Position numbers and translations under genes: made by a program
Notes under the pieces: generated by a model
What the model was told of the DNA's origin: nothing
The model's database searches: none
Seen by the model: the letters and a program-made list of their open reading frames with translations, nothing else
Shown: piece by piece, positions 34,046-43,125 of the stretch
Layout of the letters: the number at the start of each line of letters is the position of its first letter
Numbering within the stretch: position 1 is the stretch's first letter
NCBI GenBank assembly: GCA_938085105.1
Contig: CALKGK010000052.1
Coordinates: 1-64,000, forward strand
Source of the DNA: an uncultured Flavobacteriales bacterium
Lineage (GTDB): Bacteria; Bacteroidota; Bacteroidia; Flavobacteriales_D; Sanyastnellaceae
Direction: 5' to 3'
DNA: 64,000 nucleotides

Positions 34046-35746
34046 TTATTCGTCGTTTCTCAGAATTCTAAGCTTCTCTTTGATTTCTTCAATCTCTTTT
34101 TTAGCATCGTCCACTTTGCGTTCGATGTCCTTCTTCATGGCTTCCGCTCCTTTCCCAGAGAAAAAGCCCATGTTGTTCTCGTATTGAATTACGCGTTGTT
34201 TCAAACGATCGATTTTGTCGCGCAAGAGATACTGTTCTTTCTTCAACACTCGGTTCGCATCGTCAGCATTGCTGAGATCCGCAACACGCTCTCGGTAGGC
34301 TTCAACCGATCTTTCAGATTGGTTTGCTTTCAAGAGGGCGTATTTCGCGTCCAACACTTCCTTGTAGGCTGCCCAGGTGGAGTCGAGGTGCTTTTTAGGG
34401 ATGAAACCGATGTCTTTCCAACTGGCCGAGAACTGCTTCAAGGCGGCTAAATCATTCCCTCTGTTTCCAGTGAGTTCATAAGCACCAATTTGCTCGATGA
34501 GGTCTTTCTTCATGCGAAGATTCTCTTTTTGCTCATCGTCTTTACCAGCAAAATGCTCTTTTTTGGCATTAAAGAATTGATCACAAGCAGCTCTGAATCT
34601 GGACCAAAGTCTTTGTTCATCGCCTTGGGCAGCAGGACCAACTCCTTTCCATTCACCCTGTAGCTTGATCAAGGCATCGCCGGTTGCTTTCCAGTCGGTG
34701 CTGTCTTTGATTCCTTCCGCTTTTTGAATGAGGAGTTCTTTTTTGTCGCGATTGAGCTTTTGTTCTGCTTTTCTCGCTGTGTAGAACTGTTGTTTTTTTT
34801 CAAAAAAGAGATCACAAAGTCCTCGGAATTCCTGCCAAACTTCTTCGTTGTCTTTCTTGCGAGCAAAACCAATTTCTTTCCATTGGCTTTGTGCAGCAAT
34901 CATCTCTTCGGTTTTCTTACTCCAAGTTGCGTGATTGCTAATTTCTAGGGAAACAATACCGCGAACGTGCTCCACCATGGCTTTTTTCTTCTCAAGATTT
35001 TGGTCTTGTTCAGCATGGATCGCATCGTAGTGGGTTTGAATTTTCCTGAAACCTTCTCTGCACGTGTTGAAGAATTCATCTCCAACGGCTTGGTAGGTTT
35101 CTCGGGGTGATGGACCAATCTCCATCCACTCCTTTTGACAGGAACGAAGCAAGATCTCCATTTCCTTCAAGTTCTCAAGCGAAACGGCTTCTTTGGCTTT
35201 TTCGATGAGGTCTTGTTTCTTTTTATCGTTGATTTTCAGGTCGTTTTCCTGAAGCTCTTTGTAGATGTTGATGTTGTAGAAGAACTCTTCACGAAGCTGC
35301 TGGTAGCGGTCGGAAACCTCTTTGTACTTGTCTCCCGGAATGTTGCCAATGGCGTCCCATTTTTCCTTCAGCTCGTTAAACACGCCAAACATTTTACCAA
35401 TGTTCTCCTCTTCCTTCAAAAGCGCTTCAAGCTCCTTGAGGATGCTCTCTTTGTTTTTAAGGTTGTTGGCTTGTTCTTCCGCAATTTTCTTCCCGTGCTC
35501 TTTAACGCGCTCTCGGTAAGATTGCATCAACTCGTCCATGGCGGCATCTTCCTCCGCTGGGGTATAGTTGAAATCTTCACCTTCTTCGTGTTCTTCAGCA
35601 TTCCAGGCTTCCAATTGAAGTTGTTTTTCTTTCGCCACTTCAGCTTTGAAGTTGGCCAGCAGATCTCTCACCTCGCTTTTGATTGAAGTGATGTCATCTG
35701 TCTGCAGCAATTGCGCAATCTGCGCAGTAATTTCCGTCTTTGTCAT
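34046..35746 (-). CDS. DUF349 repeat protein
   Basis: A 566-residue cytoplasmic protein made of repeated DUF349 units of about 65-75 residues, each with a W-x-x-I/V-G core: KEKWDAIGNIPGDKYKEV, CQKEWMEIGPSPRETY, AAQSQWKEIGFARKKDNEEV, LQGEWKGVGPAAQGDEQRLW and FSASWKDIGFIPKKHLDSTW. The N-terminal 100 residues are acidic, and the C-terminus is a charged coiled coil. The family is widespread in Bacteroidota, sometimes linked to DNA or RNA metabolism, but the function is not established. It is convergent with the hybrid kinase (7-bp gap). A TAATTTTG at 35769-35776 (minus) is a perfect -7 match. Confidence 0.9.
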   Translation of the reverse strand: MTKTEITAQIAQLLQTDDITSIKSEVRDLLANFKAEVAKEKQLQLEAWNAEEHEEGEDFNYTPAEEDAAMDELMQSYRERVKEHGKKIAEEQANNLKNKESILKELEALLKEEENIGKMFGVFNELKEKWDAIGNIPGDKYKEVSDRYQQLREEFFYNINIYKELQENDLKINDKKKQDLIEKAKEAVSLENLKEMEILLRSCQKEWMEIGPSPRETYQAVGDEFFNTCREGFRKIQTHYDAIHAEQDQNLEKKKAMVEHVRGIVSLEISNHATWSKKTEEMIAAQSQWKEIGFARKKDNEEVWQEFRGLCDLFFEKKQQFYTARKAEQKLNRDKKELLIQKAEGIKDSTDWKATGDALIKLQGEWKGVGPAAQGDEQRLWSRFRAACDQFFNAKKEHFAGKDDEQKENLRMKKDLIEQIGAYELTGNRGNDLAALKQFSASWKDIGFIPKKHLDSTWAAYKEVLDAKYALLKANQSERSVEAYRERVADLSNADDANRVLKKEQYLLRDKIDRLKQRVIQYENNMGFFSGKGAEAMKKDIERKVDDAKKEIEEIKEKLRILRNDE

Positions 35747-35768
35747 TGGTACACAATGTATATTGAGG

Positions 35769-35776
35769 CAAAATTA
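35769..35776 (-). promoter_or_regulatory. Candidate -7 promoter element of the DUF349 gene
   Basis: On the minus strand this reads TAATTTTG, matching TAnnTTTG, 22 bases before the ATG at 35746. No clear -33 box was found. Confidence 0.4.
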
Positions 35777-35874
35777 AGAATATTTAATCGGCCTTTCTTT
35801 GGGCATTAACGTTAAATCGAAGTAAAAGGTTTCTTTGTAGCTGTAGTGGATGCTTTGCGCAGGAGCATTCCTCT

Positions 35875-36324
35875 TTATTTCACCCATTTTTTAACCGCTT
35901 CGTACGACGGGCCATAGGTGAATCCGCGCTGAAGTAGAAATCGCAGCACCTTCGCTGGATCGCTGGTTTGTTGGGCTTTCTTCTTGGTGAGCGCTTCAAT
36001 TCGTTCCAAGTTGGCTTCTTCAGGGAGTTCTTCTCTGCACGCTCGATCAATGAATGCTCCATCAACGTGAAGTGCTTTGAGGTGGTGCCGGATTTTAACT
36101 TCACCCCATTGCTTGTAAACAAACTTACTTCTCACATAAGATTGGGCAAAGCGAAGGTCATCAAGGTATTTCTCACGAAGCAAGAATGATAAAATGCGTT
36201 CCCGCTCCTCTTCCGAGATTTCATGCGCGGCGAGTTTTTTCTTGGCTTGAGAAATGGCCCTGTCTTGAAGCGAGCACCACTTGGCAAGTCGCGTTTGGAT
36301 AAGTGCAGGATTGATGGACTTCAT
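35875..36324 (-). CDS. recX: Regulatory protein RecX
   Basis: A 149-residue all-helical protein of the RecX family, which binds RecA filaments and limits RecA activity in recombination and the SOS response. Typical segments: LAKWCSLQDRAISQAKKKLA, ISEEERERILSFLLREKYLD then DLRFAQSYVRSKF, and the C-terminal LRFLLQRGFTYGPSYEAVKK. Length is in the usual range. The gene lies 12 bp downstream of a membrane-protein gene on the same strand, so they may be cotranscribed. recA itself is not in the window. Confidence 0.93.
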   Translation of the reverse strand: MKSINPALIQTRLAKWCSLQDRAISQAKKKLAAHEISEEERERILSFLLREKYLDDLRFAQSYVRSKFVYKQWGEVKIRHHLKALHVDGAFIDRACREELPEEANLERIEALTKKKAQQTSDPAKVLRFLLQRGFTYGPSYEAVKKWVK

Positions 36325-36336
36325 TCGTTCAAGCCC

Positions 36337-37086
36337 TTATTCGGCTTCGGCTCTGCGAGATGCAAGTCCGAAAACATCTTCATAAGCTAAGTATCGGAAA
36401 ATCTCTGTGAAACCAGCGGTAAAGAAGAGTCCGATCCCACAAGCGATGACACCAATTTGGGCGAATATTCCGGCCAATAGAGACACCAATAGGATCCACC
36501 AAAAGTTCTTCTTAGCAATGCGGAAGGAGTATTTCAATGCTTGGCTTGGGCTAAGTTCACCATAAAGAATAAGCGGCAAGCTAAAATAGGTAAGCACAGT
36601 GAAGGCCATGATCAAGACATAGAAAATCAACTGAAGGAAAAGAGTAAAAACCATCAAAACGGCACCTGCATCTCCACCCATTTCAGCAGCAATGGCCGGA
36701 AAGATGCCCATGGCGAGCGAGGGAACGACAATAATGGCAAATTGAATAAGCGACAAAACCACAAAGTCTCCAAACTTACTGAAGCCACCAAAGAAATCAG
36801 AAAAGGAAAGTGTTTCGCCGTTTTGGATCTTCCGACATGCGATGTGATAGCCCGCAGCCAGCGGAAAAGCAATTAAAACCGGGCCTATAATGGTGATGAT
36901 TGACACCAAGAAGATCAAAATCATCACAAAGGTATAGGCACCAAACAAGGCCCATTCCTTCTGGAAGATCTCGAAAGACTTGTTCATGTATTTCGAGAGG
37001 TCAATCTTGTAGTCCCCGTTGCACAGGTCTTCAAGTGTTTTGTGTTCCGCAGAACGGGAAGCGTCTTGGTCGAGAATGGTCTCCAT
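36337..37086 (-). CDS. Multi-pass membrane protein of unknown function
   Basis: A 249-residue protein with a short acidic N-terminus (1-45) followed by about six hydrophobic segments, for example residues 50-75 and 95-125 plus the LLVSLLAGIFAQIGVIACGI region near 205-225. The segment MNKSFEIFQKEWALFG and the ending LAYEDVFGLASRR are typical of a Bacteroidota family of integral membrane proteins with no assigned role. SPSQALKYSFRIAKKNFWWI resembles a motif of DUF975/YciC-type membrane proteins. It is likely an inner-membrane protein. It is upstream of recX and diverges from prfB. Confidence 0.8.
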   Translation of the reverse strand: METILDQDASRSAEHKTLEDLCNGDYKIDLSKYMNKSFEIFQKEWALFGAYTFVMILIFLVSIITIIGPVLIAFPLAAGYHIACRKIQNGETLSFSDFFGGFSKFGDFVVLSLIQFAIIVVPSLAMGIFPAIAAEMGGDAGAVLMVFTLFLQLIFYVLIMAFTVLTYFSLPLILYGELSPSQALKYSFRIAKKNFWWILLVSLLAGIFAQIGVIACGIGLFFTAGFTEIFRYLAYEDVFGLASRRAEAE

Positions 37087-37151
37087 TTGAATTAAGTTTT
37101 TACCAAACCTATGAATTTTGTCTTAATTCTCGTCCAAAGTCAATTCTGTAT

Positions 37152-37159
37152 TACCTTTG
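37152..37159 (+). promoter_or_regulatory. Candidate -7 promoter element of prfB
   Basis: TACCTTTG matches TAnnTTTG and is only 5 bases before the prfB ATG, which suggests an almost leaderless transcript. The -33 box is not convincing. Confidence 0.4.
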
Positions 37160-37164
37160 CGGCC

Positions 37165-38284
37165 ATGATTACAGCAGACAACATTAGTCAACTAGTTGGG
37201 CGCTTGGAAGCGTTAAGGGGGTACCTTTGACGTCGATCACAAGTTAATGCTCATCAGCGAGAAGGAAAAGCACACGCAAGATCCCGATTTCTGGAACGAT
37301 GCCAAGAAGGCAGAACGTATGATGAAGGAGATCCGAACGCTCAAAGTTTGGACCGATGCTTTTGGAGCTTGTCAATCTTCCTGCGAAGATCTCAACGTGC
37401 TCTTTGAATTTTTCAAAGAAGGAGATGTAGACCAAGCAGAACTCCAAACGCAATATGACGAGACACTCAAACAAATCGAAGAACTCGAGTTCAAAAACAT
37501 GCTCTCCTCTCCAGAAGATAGCCTCAATGCCGTGATGCAGATCACTTCAGGGGCCGGAGGAACCGAGAGTTGCGACTGGGCCTCCATGCTCATGAGAATG
37601 TACATCATGTATGGAGAAAAAAGCGGATTTAAAGTTTCAGAACTGGAACTCCAAGAAGGGGACGTTGCAGGCATCAAGCAAGTGACCCTAGAGTTTTCGG
37701 GCGACTTTGCCTTTGGTATGCTGAAGGGAGAAAATGGAGTGCACCGTTTGGTGAGAATTTCTCCTTTTGATTCCAATGCTCGCCGACACACCTCTTTCGT
37801 TTCAGTGTATGTTTATCCGTTGGTGGATGAAAGTATCGAGATTCATGTTAATCCGGCCGATATCACTTGGGAAACGTTCCGAAGTGGAGGTGCTGGTGGA
37901 CAAAACGTGAATAAGGTAGAAACAGGGGTTCGACTTCGACATAAGCCCACGGGAATTGTGATCGATAACACGGAAACACGTTCTCAGCTCGGCAACAAAG
38001 AAAAAGCCATGCAATTGCTGAAATCCCAACTCTATGAAATGGAACAGGCTAAACAAAACGAGGCCCGTGCAGAAATAGAGGCCGGGAAGAAGAAAATTGA
38101 ATGGGGATCTCAAATTCGATCTTACGTGATGCAGCCATATAAACTGGTGAAAGACAATCGATCTGGTTTTGAAACAAGCAACGTAGACCAAATTATGAAC
38201 GGGGAAATTGAAGACATGCTCAAAGCCTTTTTGATGACCCAAGGAAGCGGAGCAAATCACAATAACTATGAAAATATTTCATAA
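37165..38284 (+). CDS. prfB: Peptide chain release factor 2, programmed +1 frameshift
   Basis: RF2 recognises UGA and UAA and triggers peptide release at the ribosome. Translation starts at ATG 37165. Codon 22 is an in-frame TGA (37228-37230), and the reading frame continues in +1 from GAC at 37229. The product is 21 + 351 = 372 residues, normal for RF2. The stop-codon-recognition tripeptide SPF appears in [17 protein letters not shown], and the catalytic GGQ in [17 protein letters not shown]. An unshifted reading stops after 21 codons, and a caller that starts at 37247 would lose the first 27 residues. Its last 17 bases overlap the following ArsC-like gene. Confidence 0.97.
37216..37231 (+). 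promoter_or_regulatory. prfB programmed frameshift site
   Basis: AGGGGGTACCTTTGAC: the Shine-Dalgarno-like AGGGGG, the slippery CTT, the in-frame TGA and a following C match the autoregulatory site of prfB in other bacteria. When RF2 is scarce, ribosomes pause at UGA and slip +1. Confidence 0.97.
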
Positions 38285-38609
38285 TCCACGGTGCAGAAAG
38301 AGCAGAGAGGTATTGGCCTTTTTGGAGGAAAAGAAAGTTCCACATGAGGTGGTGCTCTATTTGAAAGATGCGCCTTCTTTGGAAGATCTCACCAACGTCC
38401 ATAAAGCGCTTGGTATTCCCGCAGAAGGCATGCTTAGAAAAGGAGAAAAACTGTTCAAGGAGAATTTTAAGGGACAAGAGCATTCAGACCAAGAGTGGTT
38501 GAAAATCATGCACGAAAACCCTGTGCTCATTGAACGACCAATTATTTGGAGCAACGACCAAGCGGTAATTGCTCGTCCGCTAGAAAATATCAATCAACTA
38601 TTCGAATAA
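38268..38609 (+). CDS. ArsC-family thioredoxin-fold protein (arsenate reductase-like)
   Basis: A 113-residue cytoplasmic protein with the ArsC signature near the N-terminus, [20 protein letters not shown], with catalytic-type Cys9. The rest, [19 protein letters not shown], fits the ArsC/YffB/Spx-like fold. No other ars gene is nearby, so arsenate reduction is only one possibility; many homologues of this size have unclear roles. It starts inside the 3' end of prfB, so the two are probably cotranscribed, and fumC starts one base after its stop. Confidence 0.87.
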   Translation: MKIFHNPRCRKSREVLAFLEEKKVPHEVVLYLKDAPSLEDLTNVHKALGIPAEGMLRKGEKLFKENFKGQEHSDQEWLKIMHENPVLIERPIIWSNDQAVIARPLENINQLFE

Positions 38610-38610
38610 C

Positions 38611-40002
38611 ATGAGTTTTAGAATTGAAAAGGATACCATTGGAGAAATCCAAGTGCCTGCAGACAAGTACTGGGGAGCACAAACAGAACGATCACGCAAC
38701 AACTTTAAAATAGGTGCACCTGCTTCCATGCCCGTAGAGATTGTGGAGGCATTTGCTTACCTCAAAAAGGCAGCGGCCTACACCAACTGCGAATTGGGGG
38801 TGCTTTCAGAAGAAAAGAGAGACCTTATTGCAAAAGCGTGTGATGAAATTGCAGCAGGCAAATTGGCAGACCAGTTTCCTTTGGTGATTTGGCAAACCGG
38901 TTCTGGAACACAAAGCAACATGAACGTTAATGAAGTGGTTGCACACAGAGCCCATGTGCTCAACGGAGGTGTTTTGGGTGTTGGTGAGAAGCCCATTCAC
39001 CCCAATGATGATGTGAACAAATCTCAAAGCTCCAATGACACTTTTCCAACAGCGATGCACATTGCTGCTTATAAAAAGATCGTTGAGGTAACCATTCCTG
39101 GTGTTGAGCAACTGAGAGATACCCTTCAGAAAAAATCAGAGGAACTTAAAGATGTTGTGAAGATTGGAAGAACACACTTGATGGATGCAACTCCATTGAC
39201 CTTGGGACAGGAATTCTCAGGCTATGTGAGTCAGCTCAATCACGGCTTAACAGCACTTCGAAATACACTTCCTCACTTGAGTGAGCTTGCTTTGGGTGGA
39301 ACAGCTGTGGGCACAGGAATCAATACACCAAAAGGATACAGCGAGCTGGTGGCAAAACACATTGCTCAGTTCACCAATTTACCTTTGATTACCGCTCACA
39401 ATAAATTTGAAGCCCTTGCTGCCCACGATGCCATTGTGGAATCTCACGGTGCTTTGAAGCAATTGGCGGTGAGCTTGAATAAAATTGCCAATGATGTTAG
39501 AATGATGGCTTCCGGACCAAGATCGGGAATCGGTGAGCTCATCATCCCTGCCAATGAACCAGGCTCAAGCATCATGCCCGGTAAGGTGAACCCAACACAG
39601 TGCGAGGCCTTAACCATGGTTTGTGCTCAAGTGATGGGGAACGATGTGGCAATTACTGTGGGAGGAACCCAAGGCCATTACGAATTGAATGTATTCAAGC
39701 CCATGATGGCAGCCAACATTCTTCAAAGTGCACAACTCCTTGGAGATGCTTGTGTTTCCTTTGATGAACATTGCGCTTCAGGAATTGAGGCCAATCAGCA
39801 GCGCATTGACGAGCTTGTGAACAACTCATTGATGTTGGTGACAGCACTCAACACCAAAATTGGATACTACAAAGCCGCAGAGATTGCTGGTAAAGCACAT
39901 GCCGAGGGAACAACCCTCAAAGCAGCGGCTTTGTCTTTGGCCTACCTCACTGAAGAAGAATATGATGAGTGGGTAGACCCGAAAAAGATGATCGGAGAAT
40001 AA
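38611..40002 (+). CDS. fumC: Class II fumarate hydratase
   Basis: A 463-residue fumarase of the TCA cycle that interconverts fumarate and L-malate without an iron-sulfur cluster. The superfamily signature [17 protein letters not shown] is complete. Other typical blocks: [53 protein letters not shown] and [16 protein letters not shown]. Length matches the homotetrameric class II enzymes. It is the last gene of the prfB-arsC-fumC run and is followed by a strong terminator. Confidence 0.97.
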   Translation: MSFRIEKDTIGEIQVPADKYWGAQTERSRNNFKIGAPASMPVEIVEAFAYLKKAAAYTNCELGVLSEEKRDLIAKACDEIAAGKLADQFPLVIWQTGSGTQSNMNVNEVVAHRAHVLNGGVLGVGEKPIHPNDDVNKSQSSNDTFPTAMHIAAYKKIVEVTIPGVEQLRDTLQKKSEELKDVVKIGRTHLMDATPLTLGQEFSGYVSQLNHGLTALRNTLPHLSELALGGTAVGTGINTPKGYSELVAKHIAQFTNLPLITAHNKFEALAAHDAIVESHGALKQLAVSLNKIANDVRMMASGPRSGIGELIIPANEPGSSIMPGKVNPTQCEALTMVCAQVMGNDVAITVGGTQGHYELNVFKPMMAANILQSAQLLGDACVSFDEHCASGIEANQQRIDELVNNSLMLVTALNTKIGYYKAAEIAGKAHAEGTTLKAAALSLAYLTEEEYDEWVDPKKMIGE

Positions 40003-40021
40003 TTCAGTCTCTTTAAAAAAC

Positions 40022-40062
40022 AAAAAAGCCCCACTTTCTTCATGGAAGGTGGGGCTTTTTTT
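40022..40062. terminator. Bidirectional terminator between fumC and the guanylyltransferase
   Basis: AAAAAAGCCCCAC and GTGGGGCTTTTTT form a 13-bp stem. It has A and T runs on either side, so it can serve fumC (plus) and the convergent gene 40075-41163 (minus). Confidence 0.88.
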
Positions 40063-40074
40063 CGCGTTTCGTTT

Positions 40075-41163
40075 TTAGACGTGCGGACTCTTTCTCGACT
40101 TCAAATCCGTCACAATATTCTTGATTCGCTGTTCGTCATCCTTTTTGCAAATCATCAATACATCGCCGGTATCCACCACAATGCAATTGTCAATTCCCTG
40201 AAGTACGACCAGCTTGTCTTTCGGACTGTGGATGATGTTCCCTTCGCTTTGGTAGCAGAGTACTTGTTCGCTCACGATGGCATTCTTTAAGTCGTCTTGC
40301 TCGATTTGTTGCGCCAAAGAGCCCCAAGTTCCAAGATCGCTCCAACCAAAATCACTCAAAACCACGTCCACATTTTTGGCCTTTTCCATGATGCCATAAT
40401 CAATACTAATGTTCTCACAAACAGCATAAATTCGTTCAACCGCAGCGTTTTCGTCGGGAGTTCCAAATGCAGCATTTTCCTGAGAAAAGGTACTTGACAT
40501 ATCTGGCAAATGCTCTTGAAATGCCTTTTGAATGCTGTTGAGCGACCAAATGAAGATTCCGCTATTCCAATAGAAGTCTCCAGACTCGATAAACTGTTCT
40601 GCCAGCTCCTTGTTGGGTTTTTCAGTGAAGGTGCGCACTCTTTTGATTTTCGGGTTGATGCCTTCATCGCTGTCCTCAAATTGAATGTAGCCATACCCAG
40701 TATCAGGTCGGCTTGGCTTGATTCCGAGGGTCAACAAACGATCGTTCTCCTCTGCGCGCTCAATGGCAAGCTGAAGGGTATCTACAAACTCAGCTTCATT
40801 TACGATGAGGTGATCGGAAGGCGCAACCACAATATTGGCATCCTTACACTTGCTTGCAATGTGATGGTTGGCATATTCAATGCACGGAGCGGTGTTGCGC
40901 ATAAAAGGCTCACACAACACTTGATCTTCCATAATCTCTGGAAGTTGCTCTAGTACGAGGTCTTTGTACTGCTTGTTGGTAACAATGAGGATGTTTCGCG
41001 CAGGGGCAATGTTGCACATGCGGTCAAAGGTCATTTGAAGCAAGGATTTTCCCGTGCCGAGAATGTCGTGAAACTGCTTCGGAAAGGCGCTTTTGCTCAT
41101 GGGCCAAAAGCGACTACCAATGCCGCCTGCCATGATTACACAATAATTTTTTTCTTGAGCCAT
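40075..41163 (-). CDS. manC: Mannose-1-phosphate guanylyltransferase
   Basis: A 362-residue nucleotidyltransferase that makes GDP-mannose from GTP and mannose-1-phosphate, for glycan and capsule precursors. The signature MAGGIGSRFWPMSKSAFPKQ is at the N-terminus, followed by NILIVTNKQYKDLVLEQLPE, VAPSDHLI and the FTEKPN block. ERIYAVCENISIDYGIMEKA and VVLSDFGWSDLGTWGSL are typical of the family. The C-terminal phosphomannose isomerase domain found in some homologues is absent. It is in the same direction as the aminotransferase, 3 bp apart, which suggests cotranscription but no pathway link. Confidence 0.93.
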   Translation of the reverse strand: MAQEKNYCVIMAGGIGSRFWPMSKSAFPKQFHDILGTGKSLLQMTFDRMCNIAPARNILIVTNKQYKDLVLEQLPEIMEDQVLCEPFMRNTAPCIEYANHHIASKCKDANIVVAPSDHLIVNEAEFVDTLQLAIERAEENDRLLTLGIKPSRPDTGYGYIQFEDSDEGINPKIKRVRTFTEKPNKELAEQFIESGDFYWNSGIFIWSLNSIQKAFQEHLPDMSSTFSQENAAFGTPDENAAVERIYAVCENISIDYGIMEKAKNVDVVLSDFGWSDLGTWGSLAQQIEQDDLKNAIVSEQVLCYQSEGNIIHSPKDKLVVLQGIDNCIVVDTGDVLMICKKDDEQRIKNIVTDLKSRKSPHV

Positions 41164-41166
41164 TTT

Positions 41167-42462
41167 TTAGCTGAGTTTTTCAAGCGCTGTTCTCAAACGA
41201 GCAGTCACTGCATGTGCATCTTTGTCTTTTGCTGTTCCAACGGAAATTCTAAACCAAGTTGAGCTGCGCTCTGCTCCAAAAGCATAAAACGGCACAATGG
41301 CCAGTCCGGCTTCACGAAGAACGTAGTCGGTCACTTCGGCTGTGTTTTCCAAGACTTGTCCGTTTTCTGTCCTTTTGCCAATCAAGTTCAATTGGGCAGT
41401 AAGATAAATCGCGGCTTGTGGAGCGATGGCATCTACTTGGTGTCCTTCCGACTTGAGGGATTGAAAACCTTCATAGAAATCGTTCAAGCGCTGAGATACA
41501 CGAGATTTAATACTGGTGAGGTAGGCATCAACGGCATCATCCATTCCCAAAAATTCGGCCGTGGCGAGCTGCTCTGCTTTGGGCGACCATGCGCCAACAT
41601 GACCCAAAATGGATTTCATCTTGCTCATGATTTTTTCCGGACCCATCGCCCATCCAACGCGAACACCGGTAGCGGCAAAAGCCTTAGAAAGTCCGTCAAT
41701 GTAAACGGTATATGGTCGGAGCTCAGGCATTAAGGAAACAGGGTCATAATGCTTGGTTTCTCCCAAAGTCAACTGCCAATAAATCTGATCAAAGAGCAAG
41801 TAGAGCGGTTTTTCCCCCTGCTGCAAACGTTCTTGGTTGATTTTCAAAACAAGCTCACAAATGCCCAGTAATTGTTCTTTCGAAAACACGGTTCCTGTTG
41901 GGTTTAGGGGAGAACACAGGGCCAGTAAACGCGCATCTTTCAAAGCCGTGGTGAGCTGTTCTGCCTTGGGCATAAAGTGGGTTTCGGGCCCGGTCATGAT
42001 CAATTCGGCATGGGCTCCACTCAAATGACTGTAGTGATTGTTGTTCCACGATGGAACGGGAAATACAACCTTATCTTTTGGATCTACCAGAGCTTGATAT
42101 GCAGCATAGATGAGTGGACGAGCACCTCCTGCAATCAAAACCTCATTTGCACTGTATTTTAAGCCTTGGCGTTTTTCGATAAAAGCGGAAACTGCCTCGC
42201 GCAGCTCTTGCATTCCATTGGCCGCCGGATAATTGGTGTGCTGCGCCTTGTATTTGGCGAGAATGCCTTCCAAAAGTTCTTTTGGAATCGGGAAAATCGC
42301 TGGATCGAAATCGCCAATGGTGAGGTTGAAAATCGATTCACCTTGTGCAATTCGCGCTTTGATTTCACCAGCCAGTTTAATGATCTCGGAACCAACGAGG
42401 GCTTCGGCCATATCTGAAACGGGCAAATTTTGAAGGTCTGTGGGCGATTGAGTCTTGTTCAA
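41167..42462 (-). CDS. PLP-dependent class I/II aminotransferase
   Basis: A fold-type I aminotransferase of about 431 residues with TTG 42462 as start. An earlier TTG at 42501 overlaps a TACTTTTG promoter box, so it is rejected; ATG 42411 is the next alternative. Motifs include FNLTIGDFDPAIFPIP, YPAANGMQELREAVSAFIEK, SPLNPTGTVFSKEQL, FDQIYWQLTL and the PLP lysine in YIDGLSKAFAATGVRVGWAM. The C-terminal Arg in STWFRISVGTA that binds the substrate carboxylate is present. It belongs to the aspartate/aromatic aminotransferase group, and the amino acid cannot be fixed from sequence. Confidence 0.88.
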   Translation of the reverse strand: MNKTQSPTDLQNLPVSDMAEALVGSEIIKLAGEIKARIAQGESIFNLTIGDFDPAIFPIPKELLEGILAKYKAQHTNYPAANGMQELREAVSAFIEKRQGLKYSANEVLIAGGARPLIYAAYQALVDPKDKVVFPVPSWNNNHYSHLSGAHAELIMTGPETHFMPKAEQLTTALKDARLLALCSPLNPTGTVFSKEQLLGICELVLKINQERLQQGEKPLYLLFDQIYWQLTLGETKHYDPVSLMPELRPYTVYIDGLSKAFAATGVRVGWAMGPEKIMSKMKSILGHVGAWSPKAEQLATAEFLGMDDAVDAYLTSIKSRVSQRLNDFYEGFQSLKSEGHQVDAIAPQAAIYLTAQLNLIGKRTENGQVLENTAEVTDYVLREAGLAIVPFYAFGAERSSTWFRISVGTAKDKDAHAVTARLRTALEKLS

Positions 42463-42490
42463 TGGAGTTAATGGGCTTGGTTTACAGCGG

Positions 42491-42498
42491 CAAAAGTA
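42491..42498 (-). promoter_or_regulatory. Candidate -7 promoter element of the aminotransferase/manC operon
   Basis: On the minus strand it reads TACTTTTG, a match to TAnnTTTG. A transcript from here would start downstream of the TTG at 42501, which excludes that codon as the start and supports 42462. Confidence 0.45.
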
Positions 42499-42525
42499 CA
42501 AATTTCGATGTGGATATTTGGCTCA

Positions 42526-43125
42526 TCAACTACTTTGCACGGGCGTATTGGCCATAAAGAGGTACTGTTTTTTATTGTCCAATCGCAGGCAAAGAATGCG
42601 GGTTCTTCTCAAAGCTCCTCGTTCATAGGTCTTCGCACGAAATGTAAACCTGCTTCCCACTTCTAGTTCATTCAACTTCTTCAGACCATCATCCCCTTTT
42701 TTGCCAAGCAAGGCTTCATAGAGTTCGGGGGAAGAACTAATGGCCGCACTCGGGTTTTGGAAATAACGTTTCAATAAGGGAAGTACGGTCGCTGAAAAAT
42801 GGCTTTCATTCAGAAAAGGAGACATCAATTCAGCAAAACATCTTTTCCAAGCATCCCCATGCGGAGCGCCTCTGTACCTTTCTTTCCAGAGTTTGTAATG
42901 CGCCCATTCATGCACCAAAGTGAGTAAAAAAGCTTCTTTGCTTAAATCACCGTTCACACTAATTCGAGAAAGTTTATAAGCACCGTGCGGAGCTCTGAAA
43001 TCTCCCCATTTGCTTTGCCTTGATCGGCTGATTTTTAACGCTACGGGTTCTCCCTCCATCATGGTATCGAGCAAGGGAATGGACGACTCAGGAACAAAAT
43101 CCCTAAAGTTCAATCGGGGCTTCAT
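42526..43125 (-). CDS. SprT-like zinc metalloprotein
   Basis: A 199-residue cytoplasmic protein with an SprT-like domain. The metal and catalytic motif is TLVHEWAHYKLW (His72, Glu73, His76), followed by HGDAWKRCFAEL, where the His is the likely third ligand. GYRAPHG-like text upstream (WGDFRAPHGAYKLSRISV) fits the family. The C-terminal 60 residues (LEVGSRFTFRAKTYERGALR and beyond) form a small beta domain that may bind DNA or RNA. SprT-like proteins include DNA-protein-crosslink proteases (Spartan), but this bacterial branch is uncharacterised. Its start overlaps the stop of a small lipoprotein gene by 4 bases. Confidence 0.88.
   Translation of the reverse strand: MKPRLNFRDFVPESSIPLLDTMMEGEPVALKISRSRQSKWGDFRAPHGAYKLSRISVNGDLSKEAFLLTLVHEWAHYKLWKERYRGAPHGDAWKRCFAELMSPFLNESHFSATVLPLLKRYFQNPSAAISSSPELYEALLGKKGDDGLKKLNELEVGSRFTFRAKTYERGALRRTRILCLRLDNKKQYLFMANTPVQSS

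Noticed and set aside
34184-35686. Plus-strand frames of up to 183 codons opposite the DUF349 gene
   Set aside because: They are Phe/Leu-rich reverse complements of Glu/Lys-rich coiled-coil codons, a common artefact.
37165-37230. Premature TGA at codon 22 of prfB, suggesting a pseudogene
   Set aside because: The TGA sits in the canonical programmed frameshift site and the +1 frame encodes an intact RF2 with SPF and GGQ motifs.
38268-38609. Arsenic resistance operon
   Set aside because: Only an ArsC-like protein is present, without ArsB/Acr3 or ArsR; neighbours are prfB and fumC.
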